A model generated the notes under the pieces. That model did no database searches and was not told the DNA's origin. It saw nothing but the letters and a program-made list of their open reading frames with translations. Below, one piece after another: positions 39,712 through 48,112 of a stretch of DNA of 64,000 nt (the first letter of the stretch is position 1; each line of letters starts with the position of its first letter). The stretch comes from Vibrio gazogenes (GTDB taxonomy: Bacteria; Pseudomonadota; Gammaproteobacteria; Enterobacterales; Vibrionaceae), in assembly GCF_002196515.1 (NCBI RefSeq), contig NZ_CP018835.1, positions 1,178,001 through 1,242,000 of the forward strand, given 5' to 3'. The translations under genes and the position numbers were made by a program.

Positions 39712-40473
39712 ATGATTCTCGATTCATTCAACCTGCAAGGAAAGGTTGCAATTGTCACTGGATGTGACACAGGATTAGGCCAAGGAATGGCATTAGGTTT
39801 AGCAGGTGCTGGCTGTGATATTGTCGGAGTCAACATTGCTCACCCCACAGAAACAATTGAAAAGGTTCAGGCGCTCGGTCGAAAATTCGTTGCGATTCAA
39901 GCAAACTTAATGAAGCTGGATGATATTCCGAATATTATCGATCAAGCCGTGACTGAACTTGGTCACATCGATATCTTAATTAACAACGCGGGCATTATCC
40001 GCCGTAATGACGCGATTGAATTTTCAGAGCAAGACTGGGATGACGTCATGGACATCAACGTGAAGTCAGTATTCTTTATGTCTCAGGCAGTTGCCAAGCA
40101 ATTTATTGCGCAAGGCACAGGCGGCAAAATCATCAACATCGCTTCAATGCTTTCTTTCCAAGGTGGTATTCGCGTGCCTTCGTATACTGCATCAAAAAGT
40201 GGTGTGATGGGCATTACGCGTCTTATGGCCAATGAGTGGGCGCAACATCAGATTAATGTCAACGCGATTGCACCCGGTTATATGGCAACCAATAACACAG
40301 CAGCTCTCCGGGCTGATGAATCACGTAATCAAGAAATTGTTGAACGGATCCCAGCGGCACGTTGGGGGCTTCCTGAAGATTTAGCCGGACCGTGTGTGTT
40401 CCTGGCATCGCCAGCATCAGACTATATCAATGGCTACACAATTGCCGTTGACGGTGGCTGGCTCGCTCGTTAA
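39712..40473 (+). CDS. kduD: 2-dehydro-3-deoxy-D-gluconate 5-dehydrogenase KduD
   Basis: 253 residues, a short-chain dehydrogenase: Rossmann motif TGCDTGLGQG (from Thr16), NNAG, and the catalytic Tyr158/Lys162 in YTASK preceded by IASMLSF. The N-terminus MILDSFNLQGKVAIVTG is the KduD signature. It reduces 2,5-diketo-3-deoxygluconate (DKII) to 2-keto-3-deoxygluconate using NADH. First gene of an operon with kdgF and the RpiB-like gene. GGAGG precedes the start. Confidence 0.95.
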   Translation: MILDSFNLQGKVAIVTGCDTGLGQGMALGLAGAGCDIVGVNIAHPTETIEKVQALGRKFVAIQANLMKLDDIPNIIDQAVTELGHIDILINNAGIIRRNDAIEFSEQDWDDVMDINVKSVFFMSQAVAKQFIAQGTGGKIINIASMLSFQGGIRVPSYTASKSGVMGITRLMANEWAQHQINVNAIAPGYMATNNTAALRADESRNQEIVERIPAARWGLPEDLAGPCVFLASPASDYINGYTIAVDGGWLAR

Positions 40474-40563
40474 TTCGGGTTATGAGTAAAAGTAATCCAT
40501 CGAATCGGGAATCGACATTGGTTTCCGATTGATGGTTCTTCCGTCAAATGAAAGAGGGAAAAA

Positions 40564-40890
40564 ATGTTCATTTATAACCAAGAAGTTGCGTTGGAAGATC
40601 TTGGGAGTGGTGTATCACGAAAAATCCTCGCCTACAGCGATAACATTATGAGCGTCGAAGTTCACTTTGAAAAAGGTGCTGTTGGTCCGATGCATAACCA
40701 CCCTCACGAACAACTCACTTATGTCTTGTCCGGTGAATTCGAGTTCACAATTGGTGATGAAACAAAGATCGTCAAGACAGGGGACGTCCTTTATAAAGAA
40801 CCCAATGTTATGCACGGGTGTGTCTGTCTCGAACCCGGTGTGTTGCTCGATAATTTCACACCGATGCGGAAAGATTTCCTCAAATCATAA
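40564..40890 (+). CDS. kdgF: KdgF, cupin that linearises unsaturated uronates
   Basis: 108 residues, one cupin barrel. The metal-binding motif HNHPHEQ (His44, 46, 48 with Gln50) and a later His84 are the expected ligands, and Asp96, Phe98 and Arg102 in DNFTPMR have the same spacing as the catalytic Asp/Phe/Arg of Yersinia KdgF. KdgF converts the 4,5-unsaturated galacturonate released by lyases into the open-chain 5-keto-4-deoxyuronate (DKI). It lies between kduD and the RpiB-like isomerase, which fits successive steps of one pathway. Confidence 0.92.
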   Translation: MFIYNQEVALEDLGSGVSRKILAYSDNIMSVEVHFEKGAVGPMHNHPHEQLTYVLSGEFEFTIGDETKIVKTGDVLYKEPNVMHGCVCLEPGVLLDNFTPMRKDFLKS

Positions 40891-40926
40891 ATCTATATTG
40901 CGGTAGTCGACCGCAGGAGCATAAAC

Positions 40927-41568
40927 ATGAAAATCGCGTTAATGATGGAAAACAGTCAAGCAGCTAAAAACGCTGTGGTACTGAATGAGTTGACCCAAGT
41001 CGTCACACCACAAGGCGACTCAGTCTACAACGTGGGTATGAGTGACGAAAACGATCACCATCTGACTTACATTCATCTCGGCATCATGGCAAGCCTGCTT
41101 CTAAATTCAGAAGCCGTAGATTTTGTCGTGGCTGGATGTGGTACTGGTCAAGGTGCAATGATGTCACTCAACATCCACCCAGGTGTTGTATGTGGTTACT
41201 GTCTAGAGCCGTCCGATGCATTTCTGTTCAACCAGATCAACAATGGTAATGCCCTCTCGCTGGCATTTGCTAAAGGTTATGGCTGGGGCGCAGAACTGAA
41301 TATCCGCTATATTTTTGAAAAAGCATTTACCACTGGCGAACGAGGGCAGGGTTACCCACTCGACCGTGCCGTGCCACAGAAACAAAATGCCGGGATCCTC
41401 AATCAGGTCAAATCTGCAGTCGTCAAAGATAACTATCTCGATACGTTAAGAGCAATGGATCAAGAACTGGTCAAAACGGCTGTGTCAGGAGCTCGCTTTC
41501 AGGAATGTTTCTTCGACAATTGTCAGAAACCAGACATTGCAGCATACGTACGTGACTTGCTGAAATAG
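40927..41568 (+). CDS. RpiB/LacAB-family isomerase, probable DKI isomerase in place of KduI
   Basis: 213 residues of the ribose-5-phosphate isomerase B / LacAB fold, with the active-site cysteine in AGCGTGQG (Cys71) and a C-terminal extension of about 60 residues beyond RpiB. True RpiB is about 150 residues. No kduI is present in this cluster although kduD is. A related RpiB-fold enzyme, DhuI of streptococci, isomerises 4-deoxy-5-hexosulose uronate (the same compound, DKI) alongside a KduD-like dehydrogenase. I infer that this protein does the KduI step; the direct evidence is family and position only. Confidence 0.7.
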   Translation: MKIALMMENSQAAKNAVVLNELTQVVTPQGDSVYNVGMSDENDHHLTYIHLGIMASLLLNSEAVDFVVAGCGTGQGAMMSLNIHPGVVCGYCLEPSDAFLFNQINNGNALSLAFAKGYGWGAELNIRYIFEKAFTTGERGQGYPLDRAVPQKQNAGILNQVKSAVVKDNYLDTLRAMDQELVKTAVSGARFQECFFDNCQKPDIAAYVRDLLK

Positions 41569-41614
41569 TTTTCACTGATTGATCTACCTACTAAAGATTA
41601 AGAATCAGTTGTTT

Positions 41615-41641
41615 GTCAGCCTGTCATAGGCTGACTTTTTC
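41615..41641 (+). terminator. Terminator of the kduD-kdgF-isomerase operon
   Basis: An 8-bp stem GTCAGCCT/AGGCTGAC with a GTCAT loop, followed by five Ts. Confidence 0.9.
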
Positions 41642-41724
41642 TGTGCGAGGTTCCCGAAGCCATGCCATGTGAGTTTGGATGATGTTTCGTACCAAGCAAT
41701 CAATAAAAAGATCTTAATCACATA

Positions 41725-41747
41725 AAAATAAAACGTTATTTTATTTT
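41725..41747 (+). promoter_or_regulatory. Candidate KdgR box upstream of kdgK
   Basis: A perfect 9-base inverted repeat, AAAATAAAA and TTTTATTTT around CGTTA. Its central 15 bases, TAAAACGTTATTTTA, match 11 of 15 positions of the KdgR-type TGAAACATTGTTTCA. It ends 57 bases before the kdgK start. Confidence 0.6.
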
Positions 41748-41803
41748 TTATCAATAAAGAATAGGATTATCTTTTTACTCGGTTGTTATTCTCAGGAGCT
41801 TTT

Positions 41804-42769
41804 ATGTTGCCAATAACTCAGGTCGCCATTATTGGTGAATGTATGGTTGAATTGCAGCGAGCCGATGGCCAAGTCAAACAAGGGTTTGGCGGGGATACGC
41901 TCAACACCGCAATCTATCTTTCGAGATTAACTCACTCGCGAGGGATCACCACCGCTTATGTCACAGGCTTGGGAAAAGATCCATTCAGTCAAGATATGCT
42001 CGACGCATGGCAGCAAGAAGGTGTTGATACAAGTCTGGTAGCCGTTTCCCCTGACAAATTACCCGGTATTTATGCCATCGAAACCGCTGCTGATGGGGAG
42101 CGCAGCTTTTACTATTGGCGTAATGACTCAGCAGCAAAATACTGGCTACGGCAGCAGACCCCAACCGAGCTTGCAGCACGCTTAGCACAATATGGTTTAA
42201 TTTATTTAAGCGGTATTAGTCTGGCAATACTGCCCACAGACTGCCGCGAAGTTCTAATTGAATCTCTACGCCTCTGTCACCAAGATGGCATTGCCATTGC
42301 GTTTGATAATAATTATCGGCCAACGCTATGGGAGAGTGCAGAAGATGCCCAACATTGGTATACCCAAGTCTTATCTCTTACCGATTTTGCATTTCTGACC
42401 TTTGATGATGAAACCGCTCTTTGGGGGGATACTCACGTTTCCCAAACACTGGCGCGTACGCGCAACCTCAATGTCAAAGAAATCGTCATCAAACAAGGGG
42501 GAGAAGCCTGCCTTGTGGCAAGTGACACGACCCAATGGTCAGTCGCACCGACACCCGTCGCACAGATTATTGATACCACTGCGGCCGGTGACTCTTTTAG
42601 TGCCGGATATCTCGCGGCTCGACTACTGGGTAAATCTTGTGAATCATCCGCTCAATCAGCCCATCAGCTTGCCGGACTGGTTATTCAACATCGTGGCGCC
42701 ATTATTCCCAAACAAAATATGCCTGAGATTGAGACACCAGTTGATATGGAAAAAGGTAAACAGAATTGA
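41804..42769 (+). CDS. kdgK: 2-keto-3-deoxygluconate kinase
   Basis: 321 residues from the ATG at 41804, which has CAGGAG upstream; an ATG seven codons earlier has none. PfkB fold with GFGGDTLNTAIYLSRL near the N-terminus and the anion-hole motif DTTAAGDSFSAG carrying the catalytic base Asp263. It phosphorylates 2-keto-3-deoxygluconate to KDPG. The next gene, kdgA, cleaves the product. Confidence 0.95.
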   Translation: MLPITQVAIIGECMVELQRADGQVKQGFGGDTLNTAIYLSRLTHSRGITTAYVTGLGKDPFSQDMLDAWQQEGVDTSLVAVSPDKLPGIYAIETAADGERSFYYWRNDSAAKYWLRQQTPTELAARLAQYGLIYLSGISLAILPTDCREVLIESLRLCHQDGIAIAFDNNYRPTLWESAEDAQHWYTQVLSLTDFAFLTFDDETALWGDTHVSQTLARTRNLNVKEIVIKQGGEACLVASDTTQWSVAPTPVAQIIDTTAAGDSFSAGYLAARLLGKSCESSAQSAHQLAGLVIQHRGAIIPKQNMPEIETPVDMEKGKQN

Positions 42770-42803
42770 TCGAAGATTCAGTATCGGATAATGAGGAAAC
42801 AAG

Positions 42804-43427
42804 ATGAAAACACTCGAAAAACAGTTAGAAACTATCGGTGTCATTCCGGTGATCGCGCTAGATGATGCACAAAAGGCAGTCAAACTGGCACAGGTGCTCA
42901 TTGAGAATGGTCTGCCTTGCGCTGAAGTGACGTTCCGAACCGCCCAAGCAGCACAAGCCATCGCCAGTATGCGTGAAGCCTATCCAGAGATATTAATCGG
43001 GGCAGGAACGGTACTCACCCCTGCCCAAGTTGACGCTGCAATCGATGCTGGTGCAGATTTTATTGTCAGCCCGGGATTTAACCCAACGACGGTGAAGTAT
43101 TGCCAGCAGAGACAAATCGCTATCATTCCGGGGGTCAACACGCCCAGTCTGGTTGAACAGGCGATGGAAATGGGACTGGAGACACTGAAGTTCTTCCCTG
43201 CCGAGCCATCGGGTGGTACTGCGATGCTCAAAGCAATGTCAGCCGTCTATCCAGTGCGCTTTATGCCAACGGGCGGCATTCATCCTCAGAATGTGAAAGA
43301 TTATCTGGGTATCCCAAGCGTACTGGCTTGTGGTGGTACATGGATGGTTCCGAATCAGCTGATTAATGAGGAGAAATGGGACGAACTTGCAGCACTTGTG
43401 AAAGAAGTAGCTAACATCATTCGCTAA
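42804..43427 (+). CDS. kdgA: KDPG / 4-hydroxy-2-oxoglutarate aldolase
   Basis: 207 residues, a class I TIM-barrel aldolase. The Schiff-base lysine is Lys129 in LKFFPAE and the catalytic glutamate Glu41 in AEVTFRT. It splits KDPG into pyruvate and glyceraldehyde-3-phosphate, the last step of the pathway. It is 34 bases after kdgK and is followed by a terminator. In E. coli terms this is eda. Confidence 0.95.
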   Translation: MKTLEKQLETIGVIPVIALDDAQKAVKLAQVLIENGLPCAEVTFRTAQAAQAIASMREAYPEILIGAGTVLTPAQVDAAIDAGADFIVSPGFNPTTVKYCQQRQIAIIPGVNTPSLVEQAMEMGLETLKFFPAEPSGGTAMLKAMSAVYPVRFMPTGGIHPQNVKDYLGIPSVLACGGTWMVPNQLINEEKWDELAALVKEVANIIR

Positions 43428-43470
43428 ACTTGCTGAAAAAACCATCACGAAAGGTCAACAGCCCCTAGGG

Positions 43471-43529
43471 ACTCTCGCATAAATCATACCGGTGTGAATC
43501 TATCCGGTGTTTTTAGGCGAGAGTTTTTC
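43471..43529 (+). terminator. Terminator of kdgK-kdgA
   Basis: An outer 8-bp stem ACTCTCGC (43471-43478) with GCGAGAGT (43517-43524) encloses an inner ACCGG/CCGGT hairpin and is followed by TTTT. Branched or long-loop form. Confidence 0.75.
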
Positions 43530-43579
43530 TATGTCTTCCCTCAGTTCTTCTATGGGCGATGTCCCCGAACAAAAGAGAG

Positions 43580-45013
43580 CTAGGATAGTATTTTTTTCCG
43601 ATAGACGGTCAACCAACCTTGCGTCACCATACGGTAGAAATAGATGACACCACGAACCCACCAGTCCAGATACATCCCAAGCCAGACCCCATAGATATTC
43701 ATCTCCAGAGTAATCCCTAGAATATACCCCAGCATCATTCGTGCGCCCCACATACTGGCAATCGCCACCCACATGCAGAAAGTCGCATCCTTCGCTCCTT
43801 TAAACGCAGCCGGCAAAACAAAAGAAGCCCCCCATATCGGTGTCATCAGGGCATTAATCAACAATAAGTTGGTCACCACGCCAACAACATCATCGTCCGA
43901 GATATAAAAGCGGGCCACTGTCTCTGCCATTGGCACAATCAGTACTGCAAACAACGTGAGCAATCCAGTCGCAAGCCAGAAGATCAACTTCATCTCCTGG
44001 TATGCCACATTCGGTTTATATTGGCCTAAACGTTTACCAATCAAGACAGTGGATGTCATCGCCAGTGTGTTACCGGGAATGTTTAGCAGCAGTAATACCG
44101 AGAAGGTCACAACATTTCCCGCCATTGCAACTGTCCCCATCCCTGCCACCATCATTTGAGTGATGAGCTTCCCCAGATTAAACATCAATGATTCGATACT
44201 GGAGGGAATGCCGATCGCTAAAATCTCCACCAGCGTTTCTCGCTGAAAAGGACGGAAATACTGCGATAACTGAATGTTTATGGTTGTATTACGAAGCAGA
44301 CAAATCAAGATAAGTACCGCGCCAACCCATCGGGCAGCAATCATACCGATGCCAGAGCCAATCAACCCCAATCCGTGCCAACTCCCGGGGAAAATGTCAT
44401 CAATCCCATAGATCAACGGATAACTGAATGCGACATTCAGCAGGTTCATCATGATATTACTCAATGCTGGCAGACGAGAGTTTCCGACAGCTCGCAGCAC
44501 ACCACTGCCGGCTAATGTAATCGCTAAGGCTGGATAACTGAAAACAATAAGCTGAAGGTAAAGCTCACTCAAATGAATAACCGGTTCTGTCGCGCCATAG
44601 GCAACAACAGACAAAACCGGTGTAACCAAAGCATAGATAAGCAACAAAGCGAACAGACTGACCAACACACTGAGTGACATCACCTGACTTGCACAGTCCT
44701 GTGCCTTTTTCCGCTCCGAGCGACCAAAAGCTTGTGCTATCACCACCGAACCACCCAGTGCAATTGCAGACAACAATGAGATGACAACCCAAGTCAGACT
44801 ATCGGTAATGCCAACCGCAGCAGTTTCTTGTGCACCGAGTCGGCTAACCAGAACCGTACTGATGATACCCATCATGACAACACAAGTCAGTTCAATAAAA
44901 ATCGGCCAGGCAAATGGCCAAATATCCCGTTTAAATAATACCCAGTGCCGTTGACGCAACCAAGAGCGGTAACCGGAAGGCGAAGTTGCCACCGAGAAAG
45001 AGGTCTCTCTCAC
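43580..45013 (-). CDS. MATE-family efflux transporter in the pectin operon
   Basis: 477 residues with 12 predicted membrane helices and MATE features (IFIELTCVVMMGIISTVLVSRLGAQETAAVGI; GSVVIAQAFGRSERKKA). It starts at a GTG that overlaps the pelW stop in GTGA, so it is translationally coupled to a pectate lyase gene. MATE proteins usually export drugs or metabolites with Na+ or H+. A link to pectin products or plant phenolics is suggested only by position. Confidence 0.88.
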   Translation of the reverse strand: MRETSFSVATSPSGYRSWLRQRHWVLFKRDIWPFAWPIFIELTCVVMMGIISTVLVSRLGAQETAAVGITDSLTWVVISLLSAIALGGSVVIAQAFGRSERKKAQDCASQVMSLSVLVSLFALLLIYALVTPVLSVVAYGATEPVIHLSELYLQLIVFSYPALAITLAGSGVLRAVGNSRLPALSNIMMNLLNVAFSYPLIYGIDDIFPGSWHGLGLIGSGIGMIAARWVGAVLILICLLRNTTINIQLSQYFRPFQRETLVEILAIGIPSSIESLMFNLGKLITQMMVAGMGTVAMAGNVVTFSVLLLLNIPGNTLAMTSTVLIGKRLGQYKPNVAYQEMKLIFWLATGLLTLFAVLIVPMAETVARFYISDDDVVGVVTNLLLINALMTPIWGASFVLPAAFKGAKDATFCMWVAIASMWGARMMLGYILGITLEMNIYGVWLGMYLDWWVRGVIYFYRMVTQGWLTVYRKKILS

Positions 45014-46680
45014 GCAACCGGCCCCGTTGACATCGCCATCTCCGGATAAGGTTGTTCGTAGATAACATCTCGGTCATACACGACTTTGACCTCTCCGGCA
45101 ATGCGTTGTTCTCCATGTAAATAACCCCCGGTGGAAAACAATGGCGGGAGCTGCGCATAGCACTGTTGATAGGCCGCTTCTATCGCCACTAAAGCATAGG
45201 GAATCGGATCATCGAGCCGTGCATTTTCCTGTTGCGCATGCGCAGTAAACAAGCCGCTCTCCGCATGATAGTGTCGTGTCAGTAAATTTTCCGCGACTGA
45301 ATCTGCCAAATGTAAGACTTCGGGGACGGGGTGATGTTGATTCAGTTCTAACAGTGCAAAAATCAGATAAGCCGATGCACATGGGGTGGTTTGAGCAAGA
45401 CGAGTAGGAACAAGCGTAACCGGATCAAGCGTGCCTAAATTGAATCGCGCAAACATGCGGCTCACCAGTTGGTATAATTCAGGATCTTCCGTCAAAAATG
45501 CCGCTTTTATCAATGGAAACAAATAAGCCGGATCCGCAGGCTGACGCGACAGTGTTGTCCCTTTATCACCATAGTAGCCATCCCGGACAAATGTATATCC
45601 TGTCATATCCTGACCGCTATTCCACATCGGGATCATCTGATTATTGTGTTCATCCCAAGCATAGCGAAAATACGCTTTTAATCCGTCACAGACCCATTCA
45701 AGCCACTGCCGATCACCGACTTGCTCCGCACAAGCCATCATTGCCAGCGGATTATCCATAATTAACGGCCAACAATCCCGAAACAGTACATTGGCTTCAC
45801 GGGCGATCGCGCCAAACTCAGGGCCAAACTGCCGAGCCGCCCGATCGCCAAACCAAGAGTATGTTAAACGATCATTGTCCGGAACGGGCTCTCGCTGTTG
45901 CGGAGAAGAAAACTGATAAACCGGCATCCCCGTCTCTGGATGACGAGCCAAAACAAACTGATGATATAAATGCTTCGCCCAGTTTAAAGCATCTTGCTCA
46001 CCGGTATAGCGATAGTAATGAACAGCCGCATAGATCAAATCAGTCGATGCATTCACAAAGGTCAAACCGACGGTTTCCGGTAGATCTGGCCATTGACGTG
46101 GATCCACAACGGGTTCAGGTACATGCTGTTGAAAAATATTCTCAGAAAACGGTCGGCCATACTCACCGTGTCGCGTGAGATCCAGCTTTTGCCAGTCGGT
46201 CACATGGGCAGCCCAAAATCCTTTCAGATAATGCGTTGTCACCTCGGGGCGAATTTGATGCAGCAGATCATAATAAGGAAAATGGTGCTTCAGTTCATGC
46301 ACTTGAGCTTTGCTCTCCGGCCCTTCCGGATGGCCGGAATTGAGATCAACAAACAGATGTCCGCCCCAGTGAAACAAACCACTATGATGATCAACATGGT
46401 GATCCAGAAAATAGGCCGTTGTCTCTTGTGCCTGTCGCAAAAAAGTGTCATCCCCAGTCACAATACTCATTGCCGTCAGCCCACGCATCAGGTTTTGCTG
46501 GCTGGCAAAATTACTCATCGCCACGCGCCGATCATCTGGATAAGTCCAGCAAACCGGCTCCCCGGATCTCACATTAAGGCCATCGGCCAACAACGGAGAA
46601 AACTCGGCATGCGCCAATGTCAGCGCCTGTTGATAAAAGCGAGTCACGATAGCCAACCGCGAGTGTCGAGATGCAGACAT
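45010..46680 (-). CDS. pelW: Cytoplasmic exopolygalacturonate lyase PelW (PL2)
   Basis: 556 residues from the ATG at 46680 (strong GGAGGG). No signal peptide is present, so it should act in the cytoplasm. It is an alpha/alpha-barrel PL2 lyase: His108 (GGHLFVDL), Glu129 (VHELKHH) and Arg170-His171 (LTRHGEYG) sit one residue off the metal ligands His109, Glu130, His172 and catalytic Arg171 of the Yersinia PL2 enzymes. It cuts imported oligogalacturonates to unsaturated dimers. In Dickeya, pelW lies beside togMNAB and kdgM, as here. The upstream open frame to 46782 is not part of the gene. Confidence 0.93.
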   Translation of the reverse strand: MSASRHSRLAIVTRFYQQALTLAHAEFSPLLADGLNVRSGEPVCWTYPDDRRVAMSNFASQQNLMRGLTAMSIVTGDDTFLRQAQETTAYFLDHHVDHHSGLFHWGGHLFVDLNSGHPEGPESKAQVHELKHHFPYYDLLHQIRPEVTTHYLKGFWAAHVTDWQKLDLTRHGEYGRPFSENIFQQHVPEPVVDPRQWPDLPETVGLTFVNASTDLIYAAVHYYRYTGEQDALNWAKHLYHQFVLARHPETGMPVYQFSSPQQREPVPDNDRLTYSWFGDRAARQFGPEFGAIAREANVLFRDCWPLIMDNPLAMMACAEQVGDRQWLEWVCDGLKAYFRYAWDEHNNQMIPMWNSGQDMTGYTFVRDGYYGDKGTTLSRQPADPAYLFPLIKAAFLTEDPELYQLVSRMFARFNLGTLDPVTLVPTRLAQTTPCASAYLIFALLELNQHHPVPEVLHLADSVAENLLTRHYHAESGLFTAHAQQENARLDDPIPYALVAIEAAYQQCYAQLPPLFSTGGYLHGEQRIAGEVKVVYDRDVIYEQPYPEMAMSTGPVA

Positions 46681-46707
46681 GCAAACCCTCCAAATCAAAA
46701 TAGACAG

Positions 46708-46725
46708 AGCCCCGAGACCGGGGCT
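46708..46725 (-). repeat. Hairpin between togB and pelW
   Basis: AGCCCC/GGGGCT with a 6-base loop, 65 bases after togB. In the minus (operon) direction no T run follows, so it may limit expression of pelW or protect the togB mRNA end, as is common after binding-protein genes. Confidence 0.6.
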
Positions 46726-46790
46726 TTTATCGAATGGAAATAGAATAAAAAAGTACAATAACCTATCAGGTAAGCAGGACAATGACGTTG

Positions 46791-48071
46791 TTAATCAGCA
46801 ATCCGTTTCAACACCCGGTTACCACGACGCAGGAAGTTTTTAGCTGCGCCTTCTACATCCGTCTGACCATAATCCAGTTGCTGCATTGACTCTTCAAATA
46901 ACTCTAGCAATTGTGCATTATCGGTATAGGGCGTCGGAATGATCTGCTTCGGTAATTGCTGAGCTAAACGATAGCCTTGATAAGACAAGCTTTGATCATC
47001 AATCTGACCATCATCCTGTAAGGTTTTAAATCCTGTCAGACTGATCGGCATACCACGAGCCAAGCCCATTGCTTTTACTCCCGCAGGATCATTGAGTAAA
47101 AAGTCGACCAGCAACGCGGCTTCTTTCGGGTGCTTGGTGTTCCGCCCGATAGAGAACATCATCGAAGGTCTGGCCAACAATCCGGAGTCTGTCGCACCAT
47201 CAAGCATTGGATAAGGCCCGAGTTCCAGCACCATCGGTGGCGCTAAGTTCGCTGCATATTTACCAATCGCTGTGTCCCACATGTACAAACCACCGAAGCG
47301 ACCATCGATCCACGGACGCATCTCATACATATTCCCTTTGCCGTAAGAAGCAAACTCTTTGGTTGATGGGAACAAATGATTTTTAACCTGATCGACGTAA
47401 AGCTGGAAGAACTGGGCCATTTCTTCTTGGTTAAAGTTGATCAAGTTGGTGTCATGATTGATGATGTCTTTGCCATATTTCTGAATAAAATAAGAGCGGT
47501 TCATAGCAAAAACATCACGGGCCTCAATGACCAACGGATAGTAATCCTCACCAAGCTTTTCTTTGAAAGTCAGCCCGACTTTCATCAGTTCATCCCATGA
47601 GTGAGGATAACCGACACCCGCTTTCATCCAAATATTGCGATTATAAAAGAACACGCGAGACGTCATACTGACCGGCAGACCATTCAATTTTCCGTCAATG
47701 GTTGTCAGTCCGAGTGCTCCGGGAAAATTAAATAAATGTAGCGTTTCAGCTTGGGCATTCATGTCATAAAAGCCATTACCATCGCGGGAGAAAATCGGCA
47801 TCCAGTTCCAGTTGGTCTGCATAACATCCGGTTCAGTATTACCGGCAATTTGCGTCGTCAAACGGGATAAATGCCCGTCCCAGCCGGTATATTCGCCTTT
47901 CACTTTAATATCAGGGTATTTTTCCTGAAATTTTTCCAGCGCTTTCAGCGTCGCTTGATGGCGGTTATTGCCTCCCCACCATGACATCCGCAGTTCAGTC
48001 TGGGCCTGTACAGCCACGGATGTGGTTGCAATAACAGCAGAAATCAGTGTAATCAGTACCTTGTTGTTCAT
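46791..48071 (-). CDS. togB: Oligogalacturonide ABC transporter, periplasmic binding protein TogB
   Basis: 426 residues with a Sec signal peptide (MNNKVLITLISAVIATTSVAVQAQ, cleaved near residue 22-24) and the solute-binding fold of the sugar family (TELRMSWWGGNNRHQATLKALEKFQEKYPDIKVKGEYTGWDGHLSRLTTQIAGNTEPDVMQTNW). It captures oligogalacturonides in the periplasm for TogMNA. The assignment to TogB rests on its strong family resemblance and on pelW and kdgM next to it. Confidence 0.9.
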   Translation of the reverse strand: MNNKVLITLISAVIATTSVAVQAQTELRMSWWGGNNRHQATLKALEKFQEKYPDIKVKGEYTGWDGHLSRLTTQIAGNTEPDVMQTNWNWMPIFSRDGNGFYDMNAQAETLHLFNFPGALGLTTIDGKLNGLPVSMTSRVFFYNRNIWMKAGVGYPHSWDELMKVGLTFKEKLGEDYYPLVIEARDVFAMNRSYFIQKYGKDIINHDTNLINFNQEEMAQFFQLYVDQVKNHLFPSTKEFASYGKGNMYEMRPWIDGRFGGLYMWDTAIGKYAANLAPPMVLELGPYPMLDGATDSGLLARPSMMFSIGRNTKHPKEAALLVDFLLNDPAGVKAMGLARGMPISLTGFKTLQDDGQIDDQSLSYQGYRLAQQLPKQIIPTPYTDNAQLLELFEESMQQLDYGQTDVEGAAKNFLRRGNRVLKRIAD

Positions 48072-48112
48072 GGATTCGTCTCCAAATAAGTGATTGTTGT
48101 TCTCCGGTTTAT

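Noticed and set aside
40927..41568. Plain ribose-5-phosphate isomerase B
   Set aside because: The protein is about 60 residues too long and lies inside the uronate operon; a pathway isomerase is a better fit, though not proven.
43500..43772. 90-residue minus-strand ORF over the kdgA terminator and MATE end
   Set aside because: Overlaps the MATE gene in another frame and crosses a terminator.
46093..46743. 216-residue plus-strand ORF opposite pelW
   Set aside because: Antisense shadow; the PL2 residues are on the minus strand.
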